From Dastarcus helophoroides (lineage: Eukaryota > Arthropoda > Insecta > Coleoptera > Bothrideridae), in assembly GCA_028583605.1 (NCBI GenBank), contig CM053334.1, forward strand, positions 24,142,226 through 24,206,225: a stretch of 64,000 nt of DNA, given 5' to 3'. The position numbers were made by a program, and so were the translations under genes. Positions 12,620 through 25,168 of this stretch are shown piece after piece. Each line of letters starts with the position of its first letter. Within the stretch, counting starts at the first letter, position 1. The notes under the pieces are model-generated. The model saw only the letters and a list, made by a program, of their open reading frames with translations, was not told where the DNA came from and made no database searches.

Positions 12620-13590
12620 TTTTTTGGAAAATTTCAATTGTTGTTTTCTGGATCGGCAATTTTTTTAATGTCAAATTTTTTGAAATTTTCAAAATTTTTA
12701 AAATTTTTGATAATGTCGACAATTTAAAAATGTCGACTTTATTTGGGAATTTCAAAAATGTTCCAAAATTTCCATTATTTTTAAATTTCCAATTTTTACT
12801 TTTTTCAAAATTTCAACTATTTAAAATTTTGATTTTTTTGAAAATTTGAACTTCAAAATTTAAACCATTTAAAAATTTTAACTTTTTTGATACTTTTGAG
12901 TTTTCTTCAATATGAAGACTTTCCGAAAAATTCGTTTTATTTTAAAAATTTGAAGGAACGTTTTTCAATTTTTTAAAATCTCGAATTTTTTTCTAAAATC
13001 TTGACCATTTTTGAAATTTTATGCCACTAATTTCCAAGATTTTAACTTCTTTGAAAATTACATTTTTCTTTTTTTAGACAATTTCAATTGTTTTTTTTCT
13101 GAACCGGGAATTTTTTAATGTCGAATTTTGTGAAATTTTCGACTAACTTTTGAATTTTTTAAAAATTTAGATCATTTTTAAAAATGTTTGATAATGTCGA
13201 CAATTTGAAAATGTCGACTTTATTTGGGAATTTCAAAAATGTTCCAAAATTTCCATTATTTTTGAATTTCCAATTAAAATTTTCGATATTTTCAAAAATA
13301 TTTCACTTTGTTCAAAATTTGAACTATCTAAAATTTTGATTTTTTCGAAAATTTCCACGTCAAAATTTAAATCATTTTTAAAAATTTGAACTTTTTTGAT
13401 ACTTTTGGTTTTTCTTCAATATGAAAACTTTCCGAAAAATTCGTTTTATTTTAAAAACTTGAACGAATGTTTTTCAATTTTTTAAAACCTCGATTTTTTT
13501 TCTAAAATCTTGACCAATTTTGAAATTGTATGCCACTAATTTCTAAGATTTTAACTTTTATGAAAATTACAATTTTTTTTTTTAATTTCC
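12620..13590. repeat. Tandem duplication, ~480-bp unit
   Basis: The phrase GATAATGTCGACAATTT followed by AAAATGTCGACTTTATTTGGG occurs near 12709 and again near 13189. Flanking phrases (a C/T-rich GGATCGGCAATTTTT or GAACCGGGAATTTTT, then ATATGAAGACTTTCCG or ATATGAAAACTTTCCG) repeat in the same order, giving two copies of about 480 bp. Confidence 0.75.
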
Positions 13591-14825
13591 CCATTTGCTC
13601 AAATGTTCGAATTTTTAAAATGTCAATTTCTTCAAAGTATTGAATTTTTTTCCAAAATTTCGATTATCTTTTTAAAAATCTTGAAAATTTTAACTTTCCA
13701 TGAAAATGTTTACATTATTCAAAAATACAATTTCCAAAATTTTAACTTATTTTTGAAAATACTAATTTGACTTCATAATTTATTTTAATTTTGACTTTCT
13801 TAAAAAATTTCGTCTTATTTTCCGAAATTTAGACTTTTTCAAAAATTTTGTTTTGTCCAAAATCTTACTATCTTTCGTTTCGAGTTTAAATTCGAAGTGT
13901 AGACCGTTTTTTAGAAATGCTATTTTAAAATTTGAATCATCTTAATAAACTTTCTAGTTTTGCCAAAATTTGTACTAAAAGCAAAACCCTTATTTTAACT
14001 TAAATTTTTTATACTTCATAATTCGAGAATTTTTTCATAAATTTCAAGTTTATCGAAATTTCTATTCTTTCATGAAACGTTGCAGTTCAAGTTCAAAGTG
14101 TTATTTTTTTAAGTCAACGGTGATATGAAAATTGGAAGTTTAAATTTGAAATGGCCTTTTTCAAAATTACGAATTTTTTCGAAAATTTCGCCACTTTCTT
14201 TAAATTTTTGAAATTTTCGATTTCTTCAATGCTTGAATTTTTTTCAAAATATCCATGTTCCTTAAAATGTCAGCATTTTTGGTAATTTTTACTTTCTATA
14301 AAAATGTTGACATTTTTCTAAATTCCCGCTTCATATGAAAAGTTGTGGATTCTGACTATTTTTCAAATTATCATTTTTTTAAAATTTCATCTTTAAAATT
14401 TTGATTCATAAAGAAATTTTAACTTTTTTTAAAAATTAAGAGCTTTTAAGGAGCTTTTAAATTTTGTCTTTTTCTATAATTTCAAACTTTAAAAATTTTG
14501 CATTATTTTGAATTTTTCATTCTTTTCTTCGTAAAACTCGGTTTTTCCTATTACTACTTTTTAAGATTGCTCCCCTTTTTAAAAATTTTGACTTTTAAAT
14601 TTTGCATTTTTCAAATTTGAATTTTTTTTGAAAATTTTTATTTTCCCAAAATTTTACTTTTTCAAAGTTTTGACCATTTTTAAAAGCTTTCAGCATTTCT
14701 GATAATTTCGGTCTTTTTTTAAATATTTAGTCTTTTAAAAAATACGACTTTTTTGAAAATTCAAGTTTACGATATTTTTAAATTCCAAAACTGAAAATTG
14801 GAAAAGAGTTTCGATATTTCTAAAA
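13590..14825. repeat. T-rich degenerate repeat block
   Basis: T-rich sequence like the preceding block. I see no gene and no clear period. Confidence 0.55.
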
Positions 14826-14827
14826 AT

Positions 14828-15660
14828 AACTGATTCTGATCCTAGCACTATTTTACAAATTTGGATTTTATTCAAAATCTGGAAATATGGAAATTTTGGG
14901 TCCCAATTTTAGAGATTGGAAAAGAAGATCTGAGAAGAAAACGGAAAATTTTCTATTTTTTTTAAAGTAGGAATTTTTCCGTTTTTTAATCCTTACTTTT
15001 TTGAAAATGTCGATTTTTAAGTCTGAATTTCCTTTAAAATTTTCGAATTTTTAAAGATTACACCACAAAGTTAAGTTATTTTAAAAGTTAGAATTATTTT
15101 TTAATCAAAATTTTGAACTACTTCTTGTCTACTTTTGTTTTACTTTTTAGAAAAAAGTAGAAATTTTTCCGTTTTTTAATCATTACTTTTTTGAAAATGT
15201 CGATTTTCAAAACTGAACTTCCTTTAAAATTTTCGTTTTCGTAAATATTTCACCTTTTTCTCAAAGTTAAATTATTTTGAAAGATATAATTATTTTTTAA
15301 TCAATATTTAGACTACTTTTTTAATTCCAAATAACTCTGATTCTGATCCTTGCACTATTTTACAAATTTGGATTTTATTCAAAATCTGGAAATATGGAAA
15401 TTTTGGGTTCTAATTTTAGAGATTGGAAAGGAAGATCTGAGAAGAAAACGGAAAATTTTCTATTTGTTTTAAAGTAGGAATTTTTCCGTTTTTAATCCTT
15501 ACTTTTTTGAAAATGTCGATTTTCAAAACTGAACATTCCTTTAAAATTTTCGATTTTTTAAAATATTTCACCTTTTTCTCAAAGTTAAATTATTTTGAAA
15601 GTTATAATTATTTTTTAATCAAAATTTTGACTATATTTTTAATTCCAACTAAAAAAATAT
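14828..15660. repeat. Partial tandem repeats, ~517-bp and ~170-bp offsets
   Basis: The phrase TGATTCTGATCCT and about 130 bp after it occur near 14831 and near 15348. A sub-segment around GGAATTTTTCCGTTTTT with CTTTTTTGAAAATGTCGATT occurs three times, near 14970, 15160 and 15480. The pattern is nested duplication within T-rich DNA. No gene is seen. Confidence 0.7.
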
Positions 15661-15974
15661 TGATTCTATCTGAATTTTTTTTAAAATAGCTTCTTTTTTA
15701 AGTGGACCATTTTTTTTGAAATTTTTGGTGTAATTTCGTAATTCTTTTAATAGTCTATAATTTTTCTGAAAATTTCGACTTCAAAATGTCAACATTTTTC
15801 CCTATTTTAACCCTTTTTATAACTCTTGGCTTTTTTAAAAATCTAAATTTTTCTGAAAATTTGGGCTTTTCAAAATGTCAACGTTTTTTCCACATTTTAA
15901 CCTTTTTATAAATCTTGGCTTTTTAAAAATCTAAATTTTACCAAAATTTTAATTTTTGAAAAATTTTAATTTTT

Positions 15975-17925
15975 TAAAATTTGCGAGAAAAAATTTTTAT
16001 TTGAATCCAAAACTTTAAACTTGTCAAATTTCTTTTTGAAAATTTCGACTTTCTAATAATTTTGACTTTTCTTGCATCAATCTCAATTTTTCTCACAATT
16101 TTGTCTATTTTTAAAAGTTTAGATTATTTTTCAAAATTTCAACTTTCTAAAAATTTTGAATTTTTTTAAAAATTTCTTGTTTTCTCAAATTAACAATTTT
16201 TTCAAAATTTTGAGATTTCTTTGAATTTTTTACAAATTTGGATTTTTTTTAAATTTTAACTTTTCATGAAAATTGTGGCATTTTTCAAATTTTAATTTTT
16301 GAAAATTTGCGAGAAAAAGAATTTTATTTGAATCCAAAACTTTAAACTTGTCAAATTTCTTTTTGAAAATTTCGACTTTCTGATAATTTTGGCTTTTCTT
16401 GCATCAATCTCAATTTTTCTAACAATTTTGTCTTTTTTTTAAAGTTTAGATTATTTTTCAAAATTTCAACTTTCTAAAAATTTTGAATTTTTTTGAAAAT
16501 TTCTTGTTTTCTCAAATTCACAACTTTTTCAAAATTTTGAGATTTCTTTGAATTTTTTACAAATTTGAATTTTTTTTTAATTTTAACTTTTCATGAAAAT
16601 TGTGGCATTTTTCAAATTTTAATTTTTGAAAATTTGCGAGAAAAAAATTTTATTTGAATCCAAAACTTTAAACTTGTCAAATTTCTTTTTGAAAATTTCG
16701 ACTTTCTGATAATTTTGGCTTTTCTTGCATCAATCTCAATTTTTCTAACAATTTTGTCTATTTTTAAAAGTTTAGATTATTTTTCAAAATTTTAACTTTT
16801 TAAAAATTTTGAATTTTTTGGAAAATTTCTTGTTTTCTCAAATTCACAACTTTTTCAAAATTTTGAGATTTCTTTGAATTTTTTACAAATTTGGATTTTT
16901 TTTTAATTTTAACTTTTCATAAAAAATGTGGCATTTTTCAAATTTTAATTTTTGAAATTTTGCGAGAAAAAGTTTTTATTTGAATCCAAAACTTGTCAAA
17001 TTTTTCTTTTGAACATTTTGACTTTCTGATAATTTTGGCTTTTCTTGCATCAATCTTAATTTTTCTAACAATTTTGTCTATTTTTAAAAGTTTAGATTAT
17101 TTTTTAAAATTTCAACTTTCTAAAAATTTTGAATTTTTTTTGAAAATTTCTTGTTTTCTCAAATTCACAACTTTTTCAAAATTTTGAGATTTCTTTGAAT
17201 TTTTTACAAATTTGAATTTTTTTTTAAATATTAACTTTTCATGAAAATTGTGGCATTTTTCAAATTTTAATTTTTGAAAATTTGCGAGAAAAGAATTTTA
17301 TTTGAATCCAGAACTTTAAACTTGTCAAATTTCTTTTTGAAAATTTTGACTTTCTGATAATTTTGGCTTTTCTTGCATCAATCTCAATTTTTCTAACAAT
17401 TTAGTCTTTTTTTTAAAGTTTAGATTATTTTTCAAAATTTCAACTTTCTAAAAATTTTGAATTTTTTTGAAAATTTCTTGTTTTCTCAAATTCACAATTT
17501 TTTCAAAATTTTGAGATTTCTTTGAATTTTTTACAAATTTGAATTTTTTTTTAATTTTAACTTTTCATGAAATTGTGGCATTTTTCAAATTTTAATTTTT
17601 GAAAATTTGCGAGGAAGAATTTTATTTGAATCCAGAACTTTAAACTTGTCAAATTTCTTTTTGAAAATTTCGACTTTCTGATAATTTTGGCTTTTCTTGC
17701 ATCAATCTTAATTTTTCTAACAATTTTGTCTATTTTTTAAAGTTTAGATTAATTTTTAAAATTTCAACTTTTTAAAAATTTTGAATCTTTTTGAAAATTT
17801 CTTGTTTTCTCAAATTCACAACTTTTTCAAAACTTTGAGATTTCTTTGACTTTTTTGCAAATTTGGATTTTTTTTTAATTTTAACTTTTCTTGAAACTTG
17901 CGGCATTTTTTAAAATTTCAACTTT
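15975..17925. repeat. Tandem array of six ~325-bp units
   Basis: The marker TTGCGAG recurs at about 15981, 16307, 16634, 16960, 17282 and 17607, so the spacing is 322-327 bp. Each unit also carries TTTCTTGCATCAATCT and CTTGTTTTCTCAAATTCAC in the same order. Copies are visibly similar throughout, with substitutions and small indels. This is a satellite-like array rather than a gene family. Confidence 0.92.
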
Positions 17926-18373
17926 ATTTGAAAATAATAACTTCGAAATTTCAGCCTTCGTCAAAATTTTAGTCTTCATCAAAATTTTAGGCTTCATCAA
18001 AATTTTAAACTTTTTTAAATATTTTAGAGTTTTTTCAAAATTTACGATTTTCTAAAAAGATTAATTTTTTTGAAAATATCGACTTTAAATTTTGGTCTAT
18101 TTGTCAAAGTTTCGACTTTTTTTTAAAAAATTTGAAATTTTTCGAAAACTGCCGTATTTTTAAATATGTATTTACTATTTTTTCGTCGCTGAAAAGGTCG
18201 TTTTCTTGAAAATTTCAACTGTTTAGAGTTTCTATATTTCAAAATGTTGAACTTTTTTAATATCGACTTTTTCAAATTTTCGACTTTTTTAAAGCGCCCC
18301 ATTCTTTTCAAATTTTTGAAGTCAAATTTGCGATTTTTTAAATATCGATATTTTTTCGAAAGTCGTGAACACT

Positions 18374-18413
18374 TTTCAAAATTTTACATGTGTATTTGGA
18401 GGAATACCTAAGT
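18374..18413 (+). repeat. Boundary repeat, copy A (inverted partner at 27523-27560)
   Basis: A 38-bp sequence around GGAGGAATACCTAAGT marks the point where the T-rich block stops and unique sequence starts. Its reverse complement, with two mismatches by eye, lies at 27523-27560, where again the same side is repeat polymer. Confidence 0.7.
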
Positions 18414-19930
18414 GCTATCTTCCTAGGACCAATACCGAATTATCTGGCACTGACTGACAGACAAGGCACAGCCTAAACGGGTGGCACTACAAGAATAAAA
18501 TTTTGCATACAAACGTTAAGTATAACGTAGGTGAGCACTAAGAAAGCATTTTTCAAAATTCAACATCTAAGGGCCTAAAAATCGGCATTGAATTCCTAAA
18601 AAGTTAGGCAATAAATAATACACACCATTGGATTTAAAATTGCCTGTACGTGTTAACCATATACTGAAAGTACATGGAGTAAACTCATCACATATTCTCG
18701 CCAAGGCGCGGCGGTGTTTATTTTGCTTATCGCATTTCTCAACTGTGTGTCATGCGCCGGCAAAACTGAGAGTATTCTGCTGCAGAACGAATAACGTTTG
18801 ACAGATTCAGGGGTTTTAATGTATCAAAATAAAAATATCAGGCGGAGAAGAAAAAAATTCAAAACACACGAAGTGAAAAGAAGAACATGTACAGAGCAAG
18901 TTACCCAAACGTTTCAGAAAAATCTAATGGTTCTTGAAATGTAACCTCATCGGGTACACGGCTAGTGTATATATATATTTTTGAAAAGAAGAAAAAACGC
19001 TCTTTCATTTAAAAGCATGGCCTGCTATGGCTTCCATTTAAAACTTAATAACTTAAAAATTTATTATTTTTAAGTTATAACTCCAAAACCATGAGATCAA
19101 TTACCAAACCAAAATTCAGTAAATGAGCCGTGGAAAGTGGACAAGCAGACAAGAATATTTTTGCATATATTAGTTAGCATTGGGATTAGGATCAGGATAA
19201 TAATTGCATGCTACAATCAACATGTTATTGCTATTAATGCAATTAGAGGATGCAAAACCAATTGGCTATTAAACTCGCGTAAAACAACAGGAGATTGATT
19301 CCACCATTATGCACGCAATTAGTTGAATAATTGGCTTCCACCAGGTGTATCTGCACACATACGTTTACAAGTGGATATAACAGAAAGGCTTAACCTAGTT
19401 GAATTAGCCGTATGCGCTTTTCGCTATAATTGCGCCATGTCAACCATTAACAAGGTGTTGGGTTAATTAAATCCTTTCAATAACCCTAGACGAGCAAATT
19501 AACGGTATCATTCAAATTTGCAATATGGCTTGCACATTAACCGATTGTTATTACCTTTAAATAGTACTCGTTACCTTCGCTGATGACAATCGCTACCGTT
19601 GTTAGTCAGTTATTTAAAGTGAAACAAAATAAGAAGTCTACATTACCGTGTTCAAGATAAATGGGGGCAGCGAGGACAAATCTGACGAATCGTTATCATT
19701 TGAATAAAATTAAATAGTACGGCATCGTCAGTGTTTTCATTCCACGTTTCGTCTTCGAGCAAACATCATCACAACTTCATTTTTTTAAAACAGACCTGAT
19801 TATTTTATAACAAAATTTTTGAACCTACTCAATTAGTCTTTATTTTATATAAACTTACCTAAATTATTGAAATACACTCCAAATTGTATTAGGTAATAAT
19901 CAACAACTAATAAATAAATGGACAATTCAA
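18414..19930. other. Unique-looking sequence without a recognised gene
   Basis: About 1.5 kb of balanced composition, with a short AT microsatellite near 18970. A TTTAAATA box (about 19555) lies roughly 45-50 bp before TCAGTT at 19606, which fits an insect initiator in sequence but not in spacing to the box. No open frame that looks coding was found in either direction. Confidence 0.4.
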
Positions 19931-21640
19931 TTCAATGACAACATCAATTTCAAAATTTTGAATAAAGTCCACATTTTTAAAAATATTTAAATATTCAAAA
20001 AGGATTAAAATTCCAACCCTCCCGCCCCTCCAAAAGAAAAGTCGAAACTGTTAAAGTCGAAATATCTTAAAAAATATCAATATTTAAAAAAAAAGTCGAA
20101 ATGTTGAAAATAAAATTTTGAGAAAAAAGAATCTTTTTGAAGTCGAAAGTTTTAAAAAAGGATTGAAATTTTCAAAAAAGGGTCGACATATTTAAAAACA
20201 GTTAACATTTTGGACACACAAAACCGAAATTCTCAAAAAAAAGTCGAATTCTTCTAAATAAATTTTCGAAAAAGTCGAAACTTCCAGAAAAAGTCGATTC
20301 TCATTATTCACGTCAAAATGGGACAATTTAAATGCGATTTTGATGAATCCTAATTGTTGACTACGAAATTGCAAACATGTGGGTTTCCCCCAAAAAAAAT
20401 CGAAAAAAGCCAAGACTTTTAAAAAGTCAACATTTTTAAAGATTACAATTTCACAAAGTCGAAATTTTCAAAGAGAGTCAAATTATCCAAAGAAAGTTGA
20501 ATTTATACAAAAAAGTCTAAATGTAGACCATAAAAAGTAAAAATTTTGAAAAAGGACGAAATTTTCAAAAAATAGAATTTTTCAAGTTTAATAAGTCGAA
20601 ATTTCCAAAATAAATTAGAAATTGAAGTTTAAATTTGGAAACAAAAACATGTAATTTTGAAAAAAAAAATTGCAATTTTGAAAAGTTATAATTTTCAAAG
20701 AAACTGAACATTTTAAAATGTAGAAATTTTGACGAAATGGCAGTTTTAAAATGAAATTTTCGCAATTTTCAAGTAAGTTTAAATTTTCAAAATTTCAAGC
20801 AATAGTATTATTTAAAAAAGCTAAAAAAATATTTCGAGCAAATTCGAAATTCCTATATTTTCAAAAAAATGAACATTTTGAAAAAAATTGAAAGCTACAA
20901 AAGTCGAAATTTAAAAAAATCGAAGCTTACACAGCCAACATTTGAAGAATATTACCCAATTTCAAAAAGGTGAAGACTTGAAAAAAGCCTCGATTTCAAA
21001 GACTAATTTTGAGTCGAAATTTTCAAAAAAATCGCAACTTAAAAAAAATGTTTCGATAAAGGTCTCGATAGGGCCAAAATTTTAAAAAATAAATAAATTT
21101 GGCAAAAAAAGAAATTTACAAAAAGCAACTCAAATTTTCAAAAACAATCATTTTTTTAAAACAATAAAAAAGATCAAATTTTCAATTTTTAAAAAAGGAA
21201 AGATCCTCAAAAGAGCTCAAATTTTAAACAATCCAATTTTGGGTCTGTTTTCAAATAAACTTTCGAAACTTCAATCGAAACTGTAAAAGTCAAAGGTGTT
21301 AATAAGGTCGAAATTTTCTTAAAAAAATAGATTTTGCAAAAAAATTGCGAGAAAAAACAGTCGAAACAGTTTAAATTGGCCAAATAAGTAAATATTTGGA
21401 AAATAAGTTTTAATTTTCAAAAGGGTCCAAATTAAACGGAGTCAAATAATACAAAAAAAGTCGAATTTTTAGACAATTGAAAATTTTTGAAAAACTAATT
21501 TAAGTTTTAAAAAGTCGAAATTGTGAAATGGTGGAAACTTTCAAATAAAACCTAATTTTCCAAAAAAACTCAAATAAATTTAAAAAAAAACATTAATAAG
21601 TCAAGTATTAAAATATTGTATTTTAAAAGATTTCGACTTT
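19930..21640. repeat. A-rich degenerate repeat block
   Basis: A-rich polymer with AAAAAGTCGAAATTTTC-like phrases. Open frames on the minus strand are compositional. No gene or clear period is seen. Confidence 0.6.
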
Positions 21641-21720
21641 TTTTCAATTTTTAGGTTCTTTTTTCCATTTTTACCTTATTTTCAAAATTTCGATTATTTC
21701 GTTTGAATTGCAACTATGTA

Positions 21721-22142
21721 CAGGGTGTTACAAAAGTCCGGGCCGCTACTTCAGGAGCATATTCTACACATTAAAATATGAAAAATGTTAAAATACATTT
21801 TTTCTTTAAATTGCCTCCTAACGGAGATATGACCATTTAAAGATGGCGCCCCTAAAGTGGTTTTTTTACTACAAAAAGTTAACGGTTAGTAGCAAAGTCA
21901 TGAAATTGGGCAAGCAGTTAAAGAATTGGATTAGGCATATTCTCATGTAACATATTTTTTAAATAAGCAGTAGCGTGGTGTGTAGGGGGTTGCCCGCGAT
22001 TATTTTTTGCCGTAACTTTTTTGTATTGCAATATTTCGACACAAAAGTGCCATAATCGTAAAAAGCTACATGCTTTATACAAAAAAGGTACTCTTTCTCA
22101 AAGTCGCTAAAAGTAACCGTTTCCGAGAAAAAAGCGTTTAAA
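21721..22142 (+). repeat. Left terminal inverted repeat of the mariner-like element
   Basis: About 422 bp beginning CAGGGTGTTACAAAAGTCC, matching the reverse complement of 23532-23953 with roughly ten substitutions by eye. It is much longer than the 20-40 bp repeats of classic mariner elements. Confidence 0.92.
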
Positions 22143-22186
22143 CAAAATTGTTGCATTTATTAGAATTCGTTTTGCAAATTTCTAAT

Positions 22187-23314
22187 TTATCCACTACTAA
22201 CTGCATAGATATAAAAATAGTACAAAATTAAGAAAAAAAAATCAAAGCAAGTGTTCGAAATTACTGCCCCCTGCAGCAATACATTGCTCGGCTCGTCTTC
22301 TAAGGGAACTCCTTTTACTCTTTCGCAAATGCCTGGTGTTTTGTGAATCTGGTTGAACCCATTTTCAATTCGTTCACGAAGATCATTGATATTGTCAACT
22401 GGTGTGGAGTAGACGATCTGCTTTAGATGTCCCCATAAGTAGAAATCGAGTGGGTTGAGGTCAGGAGACCTAGCTGGCCATGGTATCGGACCTCCTCGAC
22501 CTATCCATCGTTGATGATAGTTGTTATTCAAAAATTCCCTAGCAACTGTACTAAAATGGGCAGGTGCCCCATCGTGCATTATCCACATTCGCTGTCTTGT
22601 TATGAGTGGAACATTTTCAAGTAACACGGGTAACTCTGTTTGCAAAAAATGTCTATATGATGCTCCTGTTAACCTATGAGGTAAAAAAAACGGTCCAATT
22701 ATAGAGTCCCCTATTATTCCTCCCCAAATGTTAAGTGAAAAATGTTGCTGATGTCTCGACTGAATAACTGCATTGGGATTTTCAACTTGCCACTGATGCA
22801 TGTTGTGAAAGTTAAGTATCCCGTTTCTGGTAAAACCCGCTTCGTCGGTAAATAATATGAGCGATGGAAAGTTCTCATTTTCAGCGATCTTATGCAATAG
22901 CCAGTTGCAAAATTCTATTCTTGGAGGATAATCAGCAGCAAGTAACCCTTGCACTCTTTGAAAATGATAGGGGTAAAATTGGTAAAATTTCAAAATTCGC
23001 CAGATAGTTACGTGATTTACTCCTTCGGCTAAAGCAAGTTGTCTAGTGCTGACACATGGATCTTCTTCAACTCGCTGAAGCACACGCTCCTCTAAATTAG
23101 CAACTTCTGCGTTTGGCCTTCCAACACGTTCGCCTTTGAAAACAAAATTTCCTGTTTCACATAAACGAGCATGAATTTTCTGGAACAATTTTTCTCCTGG
23201 TAGGTGTCTATTAGGAAAACGTTCAGCATAAAGCCGTCTTGCTTCAGCACGATTACAATTTGCAAGCCCGTACATTAAATGCATATCGGCCATTTCTTGA
23301 TTTGAATAGTCCAT
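22187..23314 (-). CDS. Mariner-superfamily transposase, DD41D, altered C terminus
   Basis: The frame has 375 codons from the ATG at 23314; the frame continues upstream only with non-ATG codons. Residues about 5-60 are the insect-type N-terminal helical domain (MADMHLMYGLANCNRAEARR), residues 70-125 a helix-turn-helix (ARQLALAEGVNHVTIWRILK-like), and residues 150-300 the DDE/D core. Catalytic aspartates are D157 (FTDEAGF), D248 (MHDGAPAHF) and D290 (SPDLNPLDF), with 41 residues between the last two. The enzyme would cut and rejoin DNA at its own inverted repeats. The last ~40 residues (after CERVK) become a Phe/Tyr-rich tail. A +1 change there, in an A-run near 22313-22316, would read an Arg-rich ending that stops soon after, so a one-base deletion is likely. 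Catalysis may survive but activity is uncertain. Confidence 0.9.
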   Translation of the reverse strand: MDYSNQEMADMHLMYGLANCNRAEARRLYAERFPNRHLPGEKLFQKIHARLCETGNFVFKGERVGRPNAEVANLEERVLQRVEEDPCVSTRQLALAEGVNHVTIWRILKFYQFYPYHFQRVQGLLAADYPPRIEFCNWLLHKIAENENFPSLILFTDEAGFTRNGILNFHNMHQWQVENPNAVIQSRHQQHFSLNIWGGIIGDSIIGPFFLPHRLTGASYRHFLQTELPVLLENVPLITRQRMWIMHDGAPAHFSTVAREFLNNNYHQRWIGRGGPIPWPARSPDLNPLDFYLWGHLKQIVYSTPVDNINDLRERIENGFNQIHKTPGICERVKGVPLEDEPSNVLLQGAVISNTCFDFFFLILYYFYIYAVSSG

Positions 23315-23531
23315 TTTATCAAAATAATGAAAAGTTAAAAAACTACTACACTTACTATTAACAACAAAAACTGCCAAAGTTTACAGCTTACTACCAAATT
23401 TTATCAGTGACACAACGTCAATCTCTGGCAGATATTGTCAAGTACAATTGTTTTCTTTACGATCAGTTTGCATGACCAACTTATTTTTTCTTATACAAAT
23501 TAGTTAGAATTTCGAAGACGGGATAGGATTA

Positions 23532-23953
23532 TTTAAACGCCTTTTTGTCGGAAACGGTTACTTTTAGCGACTTTGAGAAAGAGTACCTTTTTTGTATAAA
23601 AAATGTTGCTTTTTACGATTATGGCACTTTTGTGTCGAAATATTGCAATACAAAAAAGTTACGGCAAAAAATAATCGCGGGTAACCCCCTACACACCACG
23701 CTACTGCTTATTTAAAAAATATGTTACATGAGAATATGCCTAATGCAATTCTTTAACTGCTTGCCCAATTTTATGACTTTGCTACTAACCGTTAACTTTT
23801 TGTAGTAAAAAAACCACTTTAGGGGCGCCATCTTTAAATGGTCATATCTCCGTTAGGAGGCAATTTAAAGAAAAAATGTATTTTAACATTTTTCATATTT
23901 TAATGTGTAGAATATGCTCCTGAAGTAGCGGCCCGAACTTTTGTAACACCCTG
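23532..23953 (-). repeat. Right terminal inverted repeat of the mariner-like element
   Basis: The inverted partner of 21721-22142, ending CACCCTG next to the TA duplication. It begins just upstream of the transposase start region, so it probably also holds the promoter; that is inference. Confidence 0.92.
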
Positions 23954-25168
23954 TATATTTCAAAATTTGGACTTTATTGCCAAAATATCGGTTTCTTTTT
24001 TTTAAATTCAATTTTCTTTTAAATTTCGATTATATTTGAAATTTTCAATTTGTTTGGATCATTTTTTTAGAAATCGGGTTTTTTTTTATATTTACGACCA
24101 TTTTCCAAATTTTAAAATTTTACTACAGATCTGCGGAAAACTAAAAACCTAAAAATAATAGGAAAATCCGATATTTTGGGGAAAAACCTAAACTGTGCAA
24201 TAAAATCGAAATTTCGATAAGTCCAACCTTTCCAAAGGCGCCACATTATCAAAAATTTTCATTGTCACGTTTTCAAAAAGATCTAAAATGTTCGAAAATT
24301 GAAAATGTCGAAACTATCAGTAGAGTAGAAATTTTGAGAAATTAGAATTTTGGAAAAATGGAAATTTTGAATAAAGTTGAAATTTTGAAAAAATCAAAAT
24401 TTTGAGAGAAATTCAACCATTCAAACACTCGACATTTTCACAAAAGGTCAAAAATATTTAAAATTTTGAAAAAATAGAAATTTTCAGCCATATTTTAAAG
24501 AAAATCCAAATTTTTGAAAGGTTAAAGTTCGAAAAAAGGACAAAATTTTCGGTAAAGTAGAAGTTTTCAAAATAAAGTTGAACTTTTGTGAAGAGTCTAA
24601 ACGAAATTTAAAAGTGCGAAACTCCCCCAATAAAAAAAAAATCGAAAATTTTTTTTTCAAAATTTTTGAAAGCTTTCGGTTTTTTTTTCAATTTTTAAGT
24701 CCTTTTTTCCATGTTTACCTTATTTTGAGAAGTTTGATTATTTTCTTTGAATTTCAACTGTGTATATTTTACAATTTCGACTTTCTTGCCAAAATATCGA
24801 TGTTTTTTTTTGTTTTAATTTAATTTTTTTTAAATTTCGATTATATTTGAAAATTTCAATTTTTGAAATTGGGACATTTCTTTACAATTCAGGATTTTTT
24901 CATATTTACGGCCATTTTCCAAATTTTTCTGCAGATTTTCGGAAAAGTCAAATTTAAAAATAGGAAAATCTGACATTTTGGGAAAAAAATTTTGCAATAA
25001 AATCGAAATTTAGAAAAAGTCCAACCTCTTTCCAAAAGAGCAACATTATCAAAAATTTTTATTGTCAAGTTTTCAAAGAAATCTTTTCGAAAATTAAAAA
25101 TGTCGACACGTCCGTTGATTCTTTAGTACTTACTTGTCGGAACATTTGTTAGCATTCGAGTTGGATAT

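Larger units (their letters stand above)
21719..23955 (-). mobile_element. Mariner-like (DD41D) transposon with long inverted repeats
   Basis: The element runs from CAGGGTG at 21721 to CACCCTG at 23953 (2233 bp) and is flanked by TA at 21719-21720 and 23954-23955. The uninterrupted 811-family copies in this window read TGTGTATATTTC at the same place, so the insertion at a TA and its duplication can be read directly. Inverted repeats of about 420 bp differ at roughly ten positions. One transposase frame lies inside on the minus strand. TA targeting and a DDD triad belong to the Tc1/mariner superfamily; DD41D with D-D spacing 41 resembles the rosa group. Confidence 0.95.
21640..25100. repeat. 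811-family repeat copies, one interrupted by a transposon
   Basis: The T-rich anchor starts near 21640 and runs to 21720, where a mariner-like element interrupts it; the repeat resumes at 23956 with TATTTCAAAATTTGGAC. A second anchor near 24700 and GGCGCCAC-type segments near 24237 and 25030 give one interrupted unit plus one truncated unit. It ends at about 25100 where balanced sequence begins. Confidence 0.85.
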
